From NCBI RefSeq assembly GCF_004797125.1, contig NZ_CP038810.1, positions 2,170,001 to 2,234,000 on the forward strand: 64,000 nucleotides of DNA. The letters run 5' to 3'. The notes beneath the pieces were generated by a model that worked only from the letters and a program-made list of their open reading frames with translations, had not been told where the DNA came from and ran no database searches. Below are positions 35,041 to 43,489 of this stretch, in pieces (the stretch's first letter is position 1; each line of letters begins with the position of its first letter). The position numbers were made by a program, and so were the translations under genes. The DNA is from Flavobacterium sangjuense. GTDB taxonomy: Bacteria; Bacteroidota; Bacteroidia; Flavobacteriales; Flavobacteriaceae.

Positions 35041-36462
35041 CTATAGATTTTCAATAAAGTTTGTAATTAAATGCACACCGTAAGCCGTTGCATGTTTAGT
35101 TTTGGCAAATTCATCGTCGCCAAAAGCCACACCGGCAATATCAAGATGTGCCCATGAAGCGTGATTATCTGTAAAGAATTCCAAAAACTTTGCTGCAGAA
35201 ATTGCTCCGGCAACAGGTTTCCCTGAATAGTTTTTTACATCGGCAATCTCACTATCAATATCCGGTTTGTAGGCATCCCAAAGCGGCAACTGCCATAAGC
35301 GTTCCCCAATAGTATCTCCGGCTTGTTGCAGTTTCTTTGATAAATCATCATTATTCGTAAACAATCCGGCACATTCGTAGCCCAAAGTTCCAACAACGCT
35401 TCCTGTTAACGTAGCCAAATCAACTACTGTATCGGGTTTGTAATTTTTAATCAGATACGATAAACCGTCAGCCAAAATCAACCTTCCTTCGGCATCGGTA
35501 TCAATAATTTCAATTGAATGTCCGGCATAACTCTGAATCACATCACTAGGTAAAAACGATTGTGCATCAACCGAATTCTCACAAGCAGGAACAATTGCCG
35601 TAACCCGAATCGGTAATTTCAAATCGGCTATCAGTTGCATTGTTCCAAGAACTGCAGCGCCACCAGCCATATCGCATTTCATTTGCACCATTCCCGCAGT
35701 TTTAATATTCAGGCCGCCAGTGTCAAACGTAATTCCCTTTCCAACCAAGCCAATATGCTTTTTGGCACCAGCAGGTTTGTATTCCATAATGATGAATTGT
35801 GGTTCCTGTGCGCTGCCTTTTCCAACGGATAGAAACGAATGCAGACCAATGTGTTCTGATTGTTCTCTTCCAAAAACGGTAACTTCAAAACCATACTTTT
35901 TTCCGGTTTCGGTGGCCCAATTGGCTAAATATTTTGGTGTGATTTTGTTTGGTGGTAAATCGACTAAAGCAAAAGTTTCCAGTTGTGCGTTGGCGATTTT
36001 AATTCCTTTATTCGCAGCTTCATCAATATCTGTTTTAGAAATATAATTCAATTCAAAATCTGCATCCAAAAAAGGATGCGCTTCAGTTTTCTTGTAATGT
36101 CCTAAATCATAAGTTCCTAATAGTAAACCCGAAACAGCGGCTTCTATTTGATTGGCTGTGAATTTTTCAGGAATCACCAAGGCTACATTTTTAGCAAAGA
36201 CTTCTTTTTGTTTAGAAGCAATTCTTCTGAAAGTAGTCTTCAACGCTTTATAATCCAAATCTTTTCCAAGGCCAATAAATACATGAGTGCAATCGTATTT
36301 TTCGACTAAATAATGGGTGTCTTTTTTTCCGTAAAACACTTGGGAATACACCGTAACACCGTGATATTCTATGGGAACTATACTTTTGGCAGTTGTTTCA
36401 AAAGCAGGGATTAAAATGGTTCCTGTGAAATTATGCAGGCTTTGTAATTTTTTAATTTTCAT
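35041..36462 (-). CDS. Leucyl aminopeptidase (M17)
   Basis: An M17 two-metal aminopeptidase. The metal and catalytic residues are in VGKGITFDTGGLNIK, MKCDMAGGAAV and DTDAEGRLILADGLSYL (first residue Asp instead of the common Asn of NTDAEGRL). The C-terminal half is well conserved and the N-terminal half is the variable regulatory lobe. I start at ATG 36462 (MKIKKLQSL) and note 36480 as an alternative six residues longer. In a peptide-ligase neighbourhood it may trim or recycle the product. Confidence 0.92.
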   Translation of the reverse strand: MKIKKLQSLHNFTGTILIPAFETTAKSIVPIEYHGVTVYSQVFYGKKDTHYLVEKYDCTHVFIGLGKDLDYKALKTTFRRIASKQKEVFAKNVALVIPEKFTANQIEAAVSGLLLGTYDLGHYKKTEAHPFLDADFELNYISKTDIDEAANKGIKIANAQLETFALVDLPPNKITPKYLANWATETGKKYGFEVTVFGREQSEHIGLHSFLSVGKGSAQEPQFIIMEYKPAGAKKHIGLVGKGITFDTGGLNIKTAGMVQMKCDMAGGAAVLGTMQLIADLKLPIRVTAIVPACENSVDAQSFLPSDVIQSYAGHSIEIIDTDAEGRLILADGLSYLIKNYKPDTVVDLATLTGSVVGTLGYECAGLFTNNDDLSKKLQQAGDTIGERLWQLPLWDAYKPDIDSEIADVKNYSGKPVAGAISAAKFLEFFTDNHASWAHLDIAGVAFGDDEFAKTKHATAYGVHLITNFIENL

Positions 36463-36512
36463 AGTATTGTTTTTAAACACAAAGTGCGCGAAGAAGGCAC
36501 AAAGCTTTATTT

Positions 36513-37655
36513 CTATTCATTCTTATCACTGAAATACAGCCATTCAATCGCTTTTGGAAATTCATCACTCCAATAACGTTCGTTGTGTTTACCTTCCATA
36601 TTGATACTTAGTCGCACTTTCATTTTATCGGTGTAACCCTCTTTTTTTAGCAGTCTTTTCTTGAAATTCTTAACGTGATCTATCATTGTGGCGCTTTCAT
36701 CGCCTCCGGCATAAAGATAAATTCGAGTGTCCTGTGGTTCATCCATATCTAAAAACGAAAGTTTTATTTTTGGTACTACCCAAAGCGATGGCGAAAATAT
36801 CATTAGCTTTCCAAATATTTCAGGATACATGATTCCCGAAAAAATGCTTACTAATCCGCCCATGGAACTTCCTCCGATTCCGGTGTTCTCTCTATCCGAT
36901 TTTGTTCTGAAATTGCTGTCAACAAAAGGTTTTAATGTTTCGGTTACAAAGCGAATGTATTTTTTCCCCTGACCGTTTCCGAGAACGGTATTACCAACAT
37001 TGTATTCTTTAATTCTTTCTTTTTCGGCGTGTTCAACAGCAACAACAATGATTTTACCAATGTTATATTCTGCCATTACCGCGAGTTTTTTATCAATTTC
37101 CCAATTGCCATATTTGGCTTTTTCATTGAATAAATTCTGTGCGTCCTGCAAATATAAAACCGGATAACTTTCGGTTGATTTATCGTAATCATGTGGCAGC
37201 AACGCCCAAACTCTACGGGTTTTATTCAATTGTGGGATTTCAAACTCTTCTGAAATTAAATGCACTTTGGGTAAGAACTTTGACTTGAATGGCAACCAAT
37301 TGTGGCGCCACTTGGCAACATGTTCTTTGTGAACACCATTGTGTTTTTTACACGAACGGTTTTCGGTTCGGTTTCCGTATTTATCAATCTCTACTTCACT
37401 CCAATCACCTCGGGTGAATTTATATAACAACTCATCCGGATACACAAAATCATGTTCAAACTTAAAGTGATACAAACCCTGCCCCACTTTTTCCATTTCA
37501 AATTTCTTGTCCTGTGTTACCCAATCGTTGAAATTACCTGAAATATATACCGGACGCTCATCATCTTCGTCGGTGGTGAGTATAATATTGAGTTGGGGTT
37601 CAATGATATTTTTAATTTCTAAATCTTCTGCCACACTGCTTTCTTCTTTGCTCAT
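36513..37655 (-). CDS. Esterase with N-terminal CBM48/E-set-like domain
   Basis: Residues ~20-120 look like an early-set immunoglobulin-type domain (YISGNFNDWVTQDKKF, as in CBM48/AMPK-glycogen-binding modules). Residues ~135-375 form an esterase-D-type alpha/beta-hydrolase with nucleophile elbow GSSMG (Ser264) and a terminal NERYWSDEFPKAIEW carrying the likely catalytic His region. No signal peptide is visible. First gene of the minus-strand operon with the aminopeptidase and ATP-grasp genes. Similar two-domain esterases act on siderophores or sugar esters; the substrate here is unknown. Confidence 0.85.
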   Translation of the reverse strand: MSKEESSVAEDLEIKNIIEPQLNIILTTDEDDERPVYISGNFNDWVTQDKKFEMEKVGQGLYHFKFEHDFVYPDELLYKFTRGDWSEVEIDKYGNRTENRSCKKHNGVHKEHVAKWRHNWLPFKSKFLPKVHLISEEFEIPQLNKTRRVWALLPHDYDKSTESYPVLYLQDAQNLFNEKAKYGNWEIDKKLAVMAEYNIGKIIVVAVEHAEKERIKEYNVGNTVLGNGQGKKYIRFVTETLKPFVDSNFRTKSDRENTGIGGSSMGGLVSIFSGIMYPEIFGKLMIFSPSLWVVPKIKLSFLDMDEPQDTRIYLYAGGDESATMIDHVKNFKKRLLKKEGYTDKMKVRLSINMEGKHNERYWSDEFPKAIEWLYFSDKNE

Positions 37656-37680
37656 CGCATTATGCTAATCTATATTTATA

Positions 37681-37688
37681 CAAACGTA
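37681..37688 (-). promoter_or_regulatory. -7 box (TACGTTTG) for the minus-strand ligase operon
   Basis: TAnnTTTG on the minus strand, about 25 bases upstream of the esterase ATG (37655). Confidence 0.45.
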
Positions 37689-37804
37689 AAAATACCTTTT
37701 TGCATTTTTATAACAAAGCCTTTTCTAAAATATATGGATATTTTAGTAGAATGGAAGTGTTCTTATAGAATTGGATTTTTAAAGCAAAAATTTTAAGAAA
37801 AAAG

Positions 37805-37838
37805 CATAAAAAAACCTAACTGTCGTTGGCAATTAGGT
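37805..37838 (-). terminator. Rho-independent terminator of the DUF2231-like gene
   Basis: On the minus strand, ACCTAA and TTAGGT pair around a 13-base loop and are followed by a seven-T run, 23 bases after the stop of the downstream-numbered gene. Confidence 0.65.
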
Positions 37839-37860
37839 CTTTGTTTGATGCAAACTATTT

Positions 37861-38343
37861 TTAGTCGTCATCTTCTGTTTCGTTGCTTTGGGTTTGCGGA
37901 GTATTATTTCTAATTTCGGTATGGCGAATTTCGCCTCCGGAAGTTCCGACATGTTGCGCAAAAAAAACAGCGAGAAGAGAAACGATAAAAATCAAAAAGG
38001 AAAATAAATCTGCTTTGCGGTGATTCTTGATATTCGTATACAATCCAAGTAATGAAAGTATCGCTAAAGTATATAAGACATAAGCCAAATTATTGGCAAC
38101 TTCTTCATGTTCGTGGATAATTTGTTTACCAATAGCAGGCATGTCTTCAACTAATTCTTCTGCTCCTTCTCCAGTAGACATACTTATAAATGCAAAAATT
38201 GCAGCAACGATAAATATAACATAGGAAACATTTTTAATTGCATTGTTTTTTAAAAGCCTGCCTGCAATTAAAATTCCCACTCCAAAAATCGTCCCGATAA
38301 TTGGAAAATGGTTAACTACTAAATGTAAATGCGCATCATTCAT
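37861..38343 (-). CDS. DUF2231-like membrane protein
   Basis: 160 residues with four hydrophobic segments (~12-31, 37-57, 85-105, 112-130). Histidines in the first segment (HLHLVVNHFP) and an HEHEEVANN loop resemble haem- or metal-binding positions of DUF2231-type proteins. The C-terminus is a short polar acidic tail. Inner membrane, function unknown. Single gene with its own terminator. Confidence 0.7.
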   Translation of the reverse strand: MNDAHLHLVVNHFPIIGTIFGVGILIAGRLLKNNAIKNVSYVIFIVAAIFAFISMSTGEGAEELVEDMPAIGKQIIHEHEEVANNLAYVLYTLAILSLLGLYTNIKNHRKADLFSFLIFIVSLLAVFFAQHVGTSGGEIRHTEIRNNTPQTQSNETEDDD

Positions 38344-38450
38344 ATTTTTACTTTTTTGATTTATAATTAAGTCGAAATTATAATTTTAAAATAAGATTTT
38401 AAATGATTATTATCATATTTACTTATTTAGAATCAATATGTTAGTCGCAA

Positions 38451-39833
38451 TTACTTTGGAAAACTCAGACTCACACTGGTGCCAACATTCTCTTTGCTTT
38501 TGATTTCTAAATCAATTTGAAGTAGTAAACACAATCTTTTTACTATTGACAATCCAAGTCCGGTTCCTTTAATTTCAGGATGTTCGTTAGATTTTGAACG
38601 ATAGAACTGATCGAATATTTTTTCCAAATCTTCTGTTGCAATTCCAATTCCACTATCGGAAATGGTGAAAACTACAGCATCGGTTGTTTCTTTAATATCA
38701 AAGTTTATTACGTTACCGGTTTTGGAGTATTTCACAGCATTGGTCAAAATATTATTGACAATAAGTGAAAACAAATACGAATCGGTTTCAACATAAAAAT
38801 CCTTTGTGAATAATGGCACACAGCTTAGTTTCTTTTCATTTATAATCGTAGAATTTCTGGAAACAATATCTAGGAATATAGCGTTTAATGAGACTTTTTC
38901 TATTTTTAAAGATTGCCTTTGATTTTCGAATCGGGCCAATAAAAGCAACTCGTCAACCAAATGATTCAAACGGTTTACTTCGCTAATACAAAAATCAATT
39001 TTCTCTTTATACTCTTCGGGATTACGTGGTTTTCTTATCAATACTTCTAATGTTCCTTTGATAACTGCTAAAGGCGTTCGGAGTTCGTGAGAAGCATCTG
39101 AAGTGAATTGTTTTTCACGTTCTATGGCGTTTTCAACTCTGTCTAATAAATTGTTGATTGTATTTGAAAGCAAATGCAATTCGTCTTTGTTGATTGGCAA
39201 AGGAATTCTGGATTTCAAATTGTCTTTAGTGATAATATTTGACGTTTGAATAATAGCACTAATAGGCTTGATACTTCTTCCGGCAATAAATCGGGCGATA
39301 AGAAACAGCACCAAAAGAATCAGAGGATAGGCAACCAATAATATAATAAAAAGATTGTGTAACACCATCGCTGAATCTTCCAACGACATGGCAATAATCA
39401 TATAGCCAATAATTTTAGTGTTCTGATATAAAGGAACTTGTATTTGTCTAACTGAAGTATTTTCTAATCTGGCATCAAACAAAACATTGTTGATAGCTTC
39501 GGGATAATAGTTTAGTTTTTTCTGCTTAAGATTTGGTGATTTATCAACTAATGCGCCCAAATCATCTACAAATTGTATGAATGCAGGACTGATATCGACT
39601 TTATTAAACTGTATTTTCTTCCATTGCTTTTCTCTGATCAGAAGCACACAATTTTCTTTGACTTCAATTTCTTTTAAATGTTTTGCAACTTCAATTTTAA
39701 TATCATTGTTTACTTTGACATAAACGCTAAATCGTACTATAGAATAAATGACAAAGAACACCACAAAAATCAATAATGCGGTGGTAATTATATAATTGGA
39801 AGCTATTCTGTTTTTAAAAGAAAGTTGTTGCAT
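38451..39833 (-). CDS. Sensor histidine kinase (HAMP type)
   Basis: 460 residues: TM1 (~15-37), a ~120-residue periplasmic sensor, TM2 (~157-182), HAMP (~183-236), HisKA with His249 in DASHELRTPLAVI, and HATPase with N (NILTNAVKYS), G1 (DSGIGIA) and G2 (GTGLGLSIV) boxes. Organised like heavy-metal- or cell-envelope-sensing kinases. It follows its response regulator by 5 bases, forming an operon divergent from the phosphoglycerol transferase gene. The signal is unknown. Confidence 0.9.
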   Translation of the reverse strand: MQQLSFKNRIASNYIITTALLIFVVFFVIYSIVRFSVYVKVNNDIKIEVAKHLKEIEVKENCVLLIREKQWKKIQFNKVDISPAFIQFVDDLGALVDKSPNLKQKKLNYYPEAINNVLFDARLENTSVRQIQVPLYQNTKIIGYMIIAMSLEDSAMVLHNLFIILLVAYPLILLVLFLIARFIAGRSIKPISAIIQTSNIITKDNLKSRIPLPINKDELHLLSNTINNLLDRVENAIEREKQFTSDASHELRTPLAVIKGTLEVLIRKPRNPEEYKEKIDFCISEVNRLNHLVDELLLLARFENQRQSLKIEKVSLNAIFLDIVSRNSTIINEKKLSCVPLFTKDFYVETDSYLFSLIVNNILTNAVKYSKTGNVINFDIKETTDAVVFTISDSGIGIATEDLEKIFDQFYRSKSNEHPEIKGTGLGLSIVKRLCLLLQIDLEIKSKENVGTSVSLSFPK

Positions 39834-39838
39834 TTTAG

Positions 39839-40504
39839 TTAATCGTTAGCGATGAAACCCACACCGCGAATGGTTTTAATATAATCTTCGTCGACTTTTA
39901 GATTGAGTTTTTTCCGAATGGCATTCATAAAAACATCTATAACTCCGGTATCATAATCAAAATGAATTCCCCAAACATCCTGAATAATTTGCGTTCTGGA
40001 ACAAACATTCCCCTTGTTTTTTACCAAATAGCAAAGCAAGTCAAATTCTTTATGGGTTAGAGTGACATCACATTTGTTAACAGTCACTGAATGTTTTTGT
40101 ATGTTAATTTCAATTGGACCAAGCGTAAGCGTTTCCTGTTCTGCTTTGTCACGCAATTGCACTTTGATGCGTTCTACTAATTCATCAAAACTAAATGGTT
40201 TTTTGATGTAATCGTTTGCTCCTGTTTTCAAACCTTCCACTGTTTCCTGTACAGTATCTTTGGCTGTTAGAAATATAATTGGGATTTTTGAATTGGTTTC
40301 TCTGATTTTTTGGCAAACCTGTAATCCTGTCATTTGAGGAAGCATCCAATCCAAAAGCACTAAGTCAAACTTCTGATTTTGAAAAAGTTTAAAACCATCT
40401 AAACCATTATTAGCTGCAGAAACCTGATAGTTTTCTTCTTCTAATCCTTGCTTTAAGAATTGAACAATTCCTTCTTCGTCTTCTACTATTAAAATATGCT
40501 TCAT
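39839..40504 (-). CDS. OmpR-family response regulator
   Basis: 221 residues: receiver domain with acidic EDE and phospho-acceptor Asp52 (LVLLDWMLPQ), conserved Lys in IKKPF, and a winged-helix output domain ending RGVGFIAND. Partner of the kinase 5 bases downstream. The 149-base divergent gap to the LTA-synthase-type gene is a natural place for its binding site, but I see no clear direct repeat. Confidence 0.92.
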   Translation of the reverse strand: MKHILIVEDEEGIVQFLKQGLEEENYQVSAANNGLDGFKLFQNQKFDLVLLDWMLPQMTGLQVCQKIRETNSKIPIIFLTAKDTVQETVEGLKTGANDYIKKPFSFDELVERIKVQLRDKAEQETLTLGPIEINIQKHSVTVNKCDVTLTHKEFDLLCYLVKNKGNVCSRTQIIQDVWGIHFDYDTGVIDVFMNAIRKKLNLKVDEDYIKTIRGVGFIAND

Positions 40505-40653
40505 GTGTATTGCTGAATTTTTTCAAAAAGTAAATTTAAAACTTAATTGTCGGATAACCCATGTATAGAATCTGTATTTAAGTAAAAATTAATTTATAGG
40601 GTAAATAGATTATTAACTGTTACTACTTTAACCTAACAAAATAATAACCTTGT

Positions 40654-42723
40654 ATGAGCTTTTTTAAAAAACATTCACCTTTCATCAACTTACTCATATT
40701 TTTCCTTGTTGTTAATGTAATTCTTAGAATTGTATTGCTCTTCCACCCTATTACGCAATCGACTTTCGGAGTTTTTGAAATCATCAAGATATTCTCATTT
40801 GGCTTGCTTTCAGATCTGTTTGTATTTATAGTAGCCAGTGCTTTTTTATGGTTGTATTTACTGTTTTTGTCTAATTCAAAATACGAGAAACCTTGGGGTT
40901 ATATTATTTTTGCATGTTTACTTTCACTGCTGATATACGTTTCTTTTTTTAATACGATTCTCAATGAATATGGCGGTTCACTACCTGAAATTGGAATTAG
41001 TTTCATCGCACTTAAAACCTTTTTCTTTGGACTATTATTGTTTTTACCCAAGTATCGAAAACAAATTCGAATGGTTTTGTACAGCATTGCCATTTTTATT
41101 TTTGTCCTGGTAATTGTTCAAAATGCCATCAGTGAGTTTTTCTTTTGGAACGAGTTCGGCGTACGCTATAACTTCATTGCCGTTGATTATTTGGTCTATA
41201 CAAATACGGTAATTGGCAACATTATGGAATCGTACCCTGTAATTCCGTTGTTTATTGGCGTTGGGTTGATAACCTCTTTGTTTACTTATTTTATCGTAAA
41301 ACAGACAAAGCCTTTTCTTTACAATCTTCCTTCATTTGCGGATAAAATTAAAGGATTGGGCACGTATGTAGTTCTGTTTATAATCTCTTTATTGATGATT
41401 CCGTTTTTTGCAAATCAGCAAATGTCAACAAATGTCTTTACCAATGAGTTGCAGGCTGATGGTTTGTATAAATTCTATGTGGCGTTTATGAATAATGAAT
41501 TGGAGTATGATAAATTCTATAAAACACTTCCCGATGCAGAAGCATTTGCAGTGTATAAAAAAGAACTTCCTGCACCTTCCAAACCAAGTGCTTCTGAAAT
41601 GCACAAAAATGTAGTATTGATAACTGTTGAAAGTTTTAGCGCTGATTTTATGAAAGCTTATGGCAACAAAAAGAACCTTACGCCATTTCTGGATTCCTTA
41701 GCTACTCAAAGTTTGCAGTTTACTAACATATATGCCGTAGGAAACAGAACTGTCCGTGGACTTGAAGCCGTGACGCTTTGTCTGCCTCCAAGTCCAGCTG
41801 AAAGTGTGGTGAAAAAGAAGGATAATAAAAATAAGTTTTCTACCGGAAGTATTTTTAGACAAAAGGGATATCAGGTAAAATACATGTATGGTGGCGATGC
41901 CTTTTTTGACAATATGGGAGATTTTTTTGGTGGAAATGGTTATGATATTGTAGACAAAAAATCCTTCACACCTGAAGAAATTACTTTTGCTAACATTTGG
42001 GGCGTATGCGACGAAGATATGTATCGCAAAGCCATCAAAGTAATGAATCAGGAAGCCCAACAGCATAAGCCGTTTTTTAATCACATTATGACGGTTAGCA
42101 ACCACAGACCGTTTACTTATCCTGAAGGGAAAATCGATATATCCGGAAAAGCAAAATCAAGAGATGGTGGCGTGAAGTATACTGATTATGCGTTGCGTCA
42201 GTTTTTTGCAATGGCGGAAAAGCAAGAGTGGTTTAAGAATACGGTATTTGTGATTTTGGCTGATCATTGTGCGTCAAGTTCAGGAAAAACAGAATTGCCA
42301 TTGGAGAAATACCGTATTCCGGCTTTTATTTATTCCCCAGGCTTCGTAGAACCACAACAATTCAACAAATTAATGTCGCAAATTGATGTGATGCCAACAG
42401 TATTCGGCCTATTACATTTTAACTATAAAAGTAAATTTTACGGACAGGATGTATTCAAAGAAGACTTCGATCAAAGAGCTTTTATAGCTACATATCAGGA
42501 TTTAGGTTTGGTGGAAGAAAATATGTTGACAGTCATTTCTCCAGTTAAAAAAGTAAAACAATTTGCTTTGAAAGTGGAAACTAACCCAGAATTGAAACCT
42601 GAATTTCAATTGAATTATAAAGAAGAACCATTAAAAAAAATCCATCAGGAATTGGTTTACGAAGCCATCGGTTTCTATCAGACCTCTGCTTATTTACTGA
42701 AAAATAAGAAGTATCAAAAATGA
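40654..42723 (+). CDS. LTA-synthase-type sulfatase-fold phosphoglycerol transferase
   Basis: 689 residues: five transmembrane helices within residues ~1-265, then an extracytoplasmic sulfatase-fold domain (~305-600) with the first metal site NVVLITVESFSADFMKAYG, a likely nucleophile threonine in GNRTVRGLEA, and ILADHCASS with the second metal ligands. Homologous to lipoteichoic acid synthase and Gram-negative phosphoethanolamine/phosphoglycerol transferases. It would move a phospho-alcohol onto an envelope lipid or glycan in the periplasm. Divergent from a two-component operon that may control it. Confidence 0.9.
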   Translation: MSFFKKHSPFINLLIFFLVVNVILRIVLLFHPITQSTFGVFEIIKIFSFGLLSDLFVFIVASAFLWLYLLFLSNSKYEKPWGYIIFACLLSLLIYVSFFNTILNEYGGSLPEIGISFIALKTFFFGLLLFLPKYRKQIRMVLYSIAIFIFVLVIVQNAISEFFFWNEFGVRYNFIAVDYLVYTNTVIGNIMESYPVIPLFIGVGLITSLFTYFIVKQTKPFLYNLPSFADKIKGLGTYVVLFIISLLMIPFFANQQMSTNVFTNELQADGLYKFYVAFMNNELEYDKFYKTLPDAEAFAVYKKELPAPSKPSASEMHKNVVLITVESFSADFMKAYGNKKNLTPFLDSLATQSLQFTNIYAVGNRTVRGLEAVTLCLPPSPAESVVKKKDNKNKFSTGSIFRQKGYQVKYMYGGDAFFDNMGDFFGGNGYDIVDKKSFTPEEITFANIWGVCDEDMYRKAIKVMNQEAQQHKPFFNHIMTVSNHRPFTYPEGKIDISGKAKSRDGGVKYTDYALRQFFAMAEKQEWFKNTVFVILADHCASSSGKTELPLEKYRIPAFIYSPGFVEPQQFNKLMSQIDVMPTVFGLLHFNYKSKFYGQDVFKEDFDQRAFIATYQDLGLVEENMLTVISPVKKVKQFALKVETNPELKPEFQLNYKEEPLKKIHQELVYEAIGFYQTSAYLLKNKKYQK

Positions 42724-42749
42724 TTTGTTGTGATTGATGAATGTATTAG

Positions 42750-43319
42750 TTATTTCTTTTTAGGAACAAATACCATTTTGTCTTTGTCGTAAACAAAAGC
42801 TGACTGTTGGGTTTTATTTTTCTGAATTATAGAACCATCCGGATTCAATACAAATTCAAAACCTTCCCTTCTCATTTTTTCCTGCGTTTCGGTAGCGGCT
42901 GTGCCACCCAAAGAAACAATCTCGGTAATATGATTCGTTAATTGGTAATTGGAATACACCTGCTTTTTGGAAGTTATTTCATAAATCACAGAATAGATTG
43001 TGGTTCTATCTTCTGTTTTCTTTACCGATTTAATCTGGCTAAGTTCTGTCCAGGAAAGCAAATATAATTTTACGCCACTAGCTGTAAATGAACTCAATTT
43101 GCAATTGGTTGGAGCGAAAGAAGCATCAACAGCTTTTACAACCAACGCATCATCGGTTTTTCCTTTTTCACTAATTGTAACCTGAAAATTGCCTTTTTTA
43201 ATTTCAACTTGCAGATTGTCGACTTTAGGTAAAGCAGAGGCTGTTGTTGATTTCTTCTTTTGGCTGAAACCATTGACACTCAATACGGCAACACAAACAA
43301 ACAAAATGACTTTTTTCAT
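42750..43319 (-). CDS. Secreted protein of unknown function
   Basis: 189 residues with a signal peptide (MKKVILFVCVAVLSVNGFSQ), a basic start of the mature part (KKKSTTASA) and a mixed alpha/beta body. No cysteine motif, repeat or known domain is visible. It is convergent with the transferase gene (26-base gap) and preceded by the dnaK terminator. Probably periplasmic. Confidence 0.8.
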   Translation of the reverse strand: MKKVILFVCVAVLSVNGFSQKKKSTTASALPKVDNLQVEIKKGNFQVTISEKGKTDDALVVKAVDASFAPTNCKLSSFTASGVKLYLLSWTELSQIKSVKKTEDRTTIYSVIYEITSKKQVYSNYQLTNHITEIVSLGGTAATETQEKMRREGFEFVLNPDGSIIQKNKTQQSAFVYDKDKMVFVPKKK

Positions 43320-43384
43320 AGTAAAAATAATAGGTTAAAATGGATAGCTAAGTTACAAAATAATCTATTCGGTAAATGTTAAAT

Positions 43385-43418
43385 AAAAAAACCGTCCCAA
43401 ATACTTGGAACGGTTTTT
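43385..43418 (-). terminator. Rho-independent terminator of dnaK
   Basis: AAACCGT..CCAA pairs with TTGG..ACGGTTT (one wobble on the minus strand) between an A tract and a T tract, about 70 bases beyond the dnaK stop. Confidence 0.75.
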
Positions 43419-43459
43419 TGTTATGGATTGCGAGTCAAGCTCGGAATAAGCGATTCACA

Positions 43460-43480
43460 CAATTTTGTTATACAAAATTG
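43460..43480. repeat. Perfect palindrome downstream of dnaK
   Basis: CAATTTTGT-TAT-ACAAAATTG, 9-bp arms, lying between the dnaK stop (43490) and its terminator. No T tract follows, so it is not itself a terminator. Confidence 0.5.
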
Positions 43481-43489
43481 GTTCTCTGC

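Noticed and set aside
40654..42723. Lipoteichoic acid synthesis, implying a Gram-positive source
   Set aside because: T9SS tails, OmpA and outer membrane barrels show a Gram-negative Bacteroidota; the same fold serves other phosphoglycerol or phosphoethanolamine transferases.
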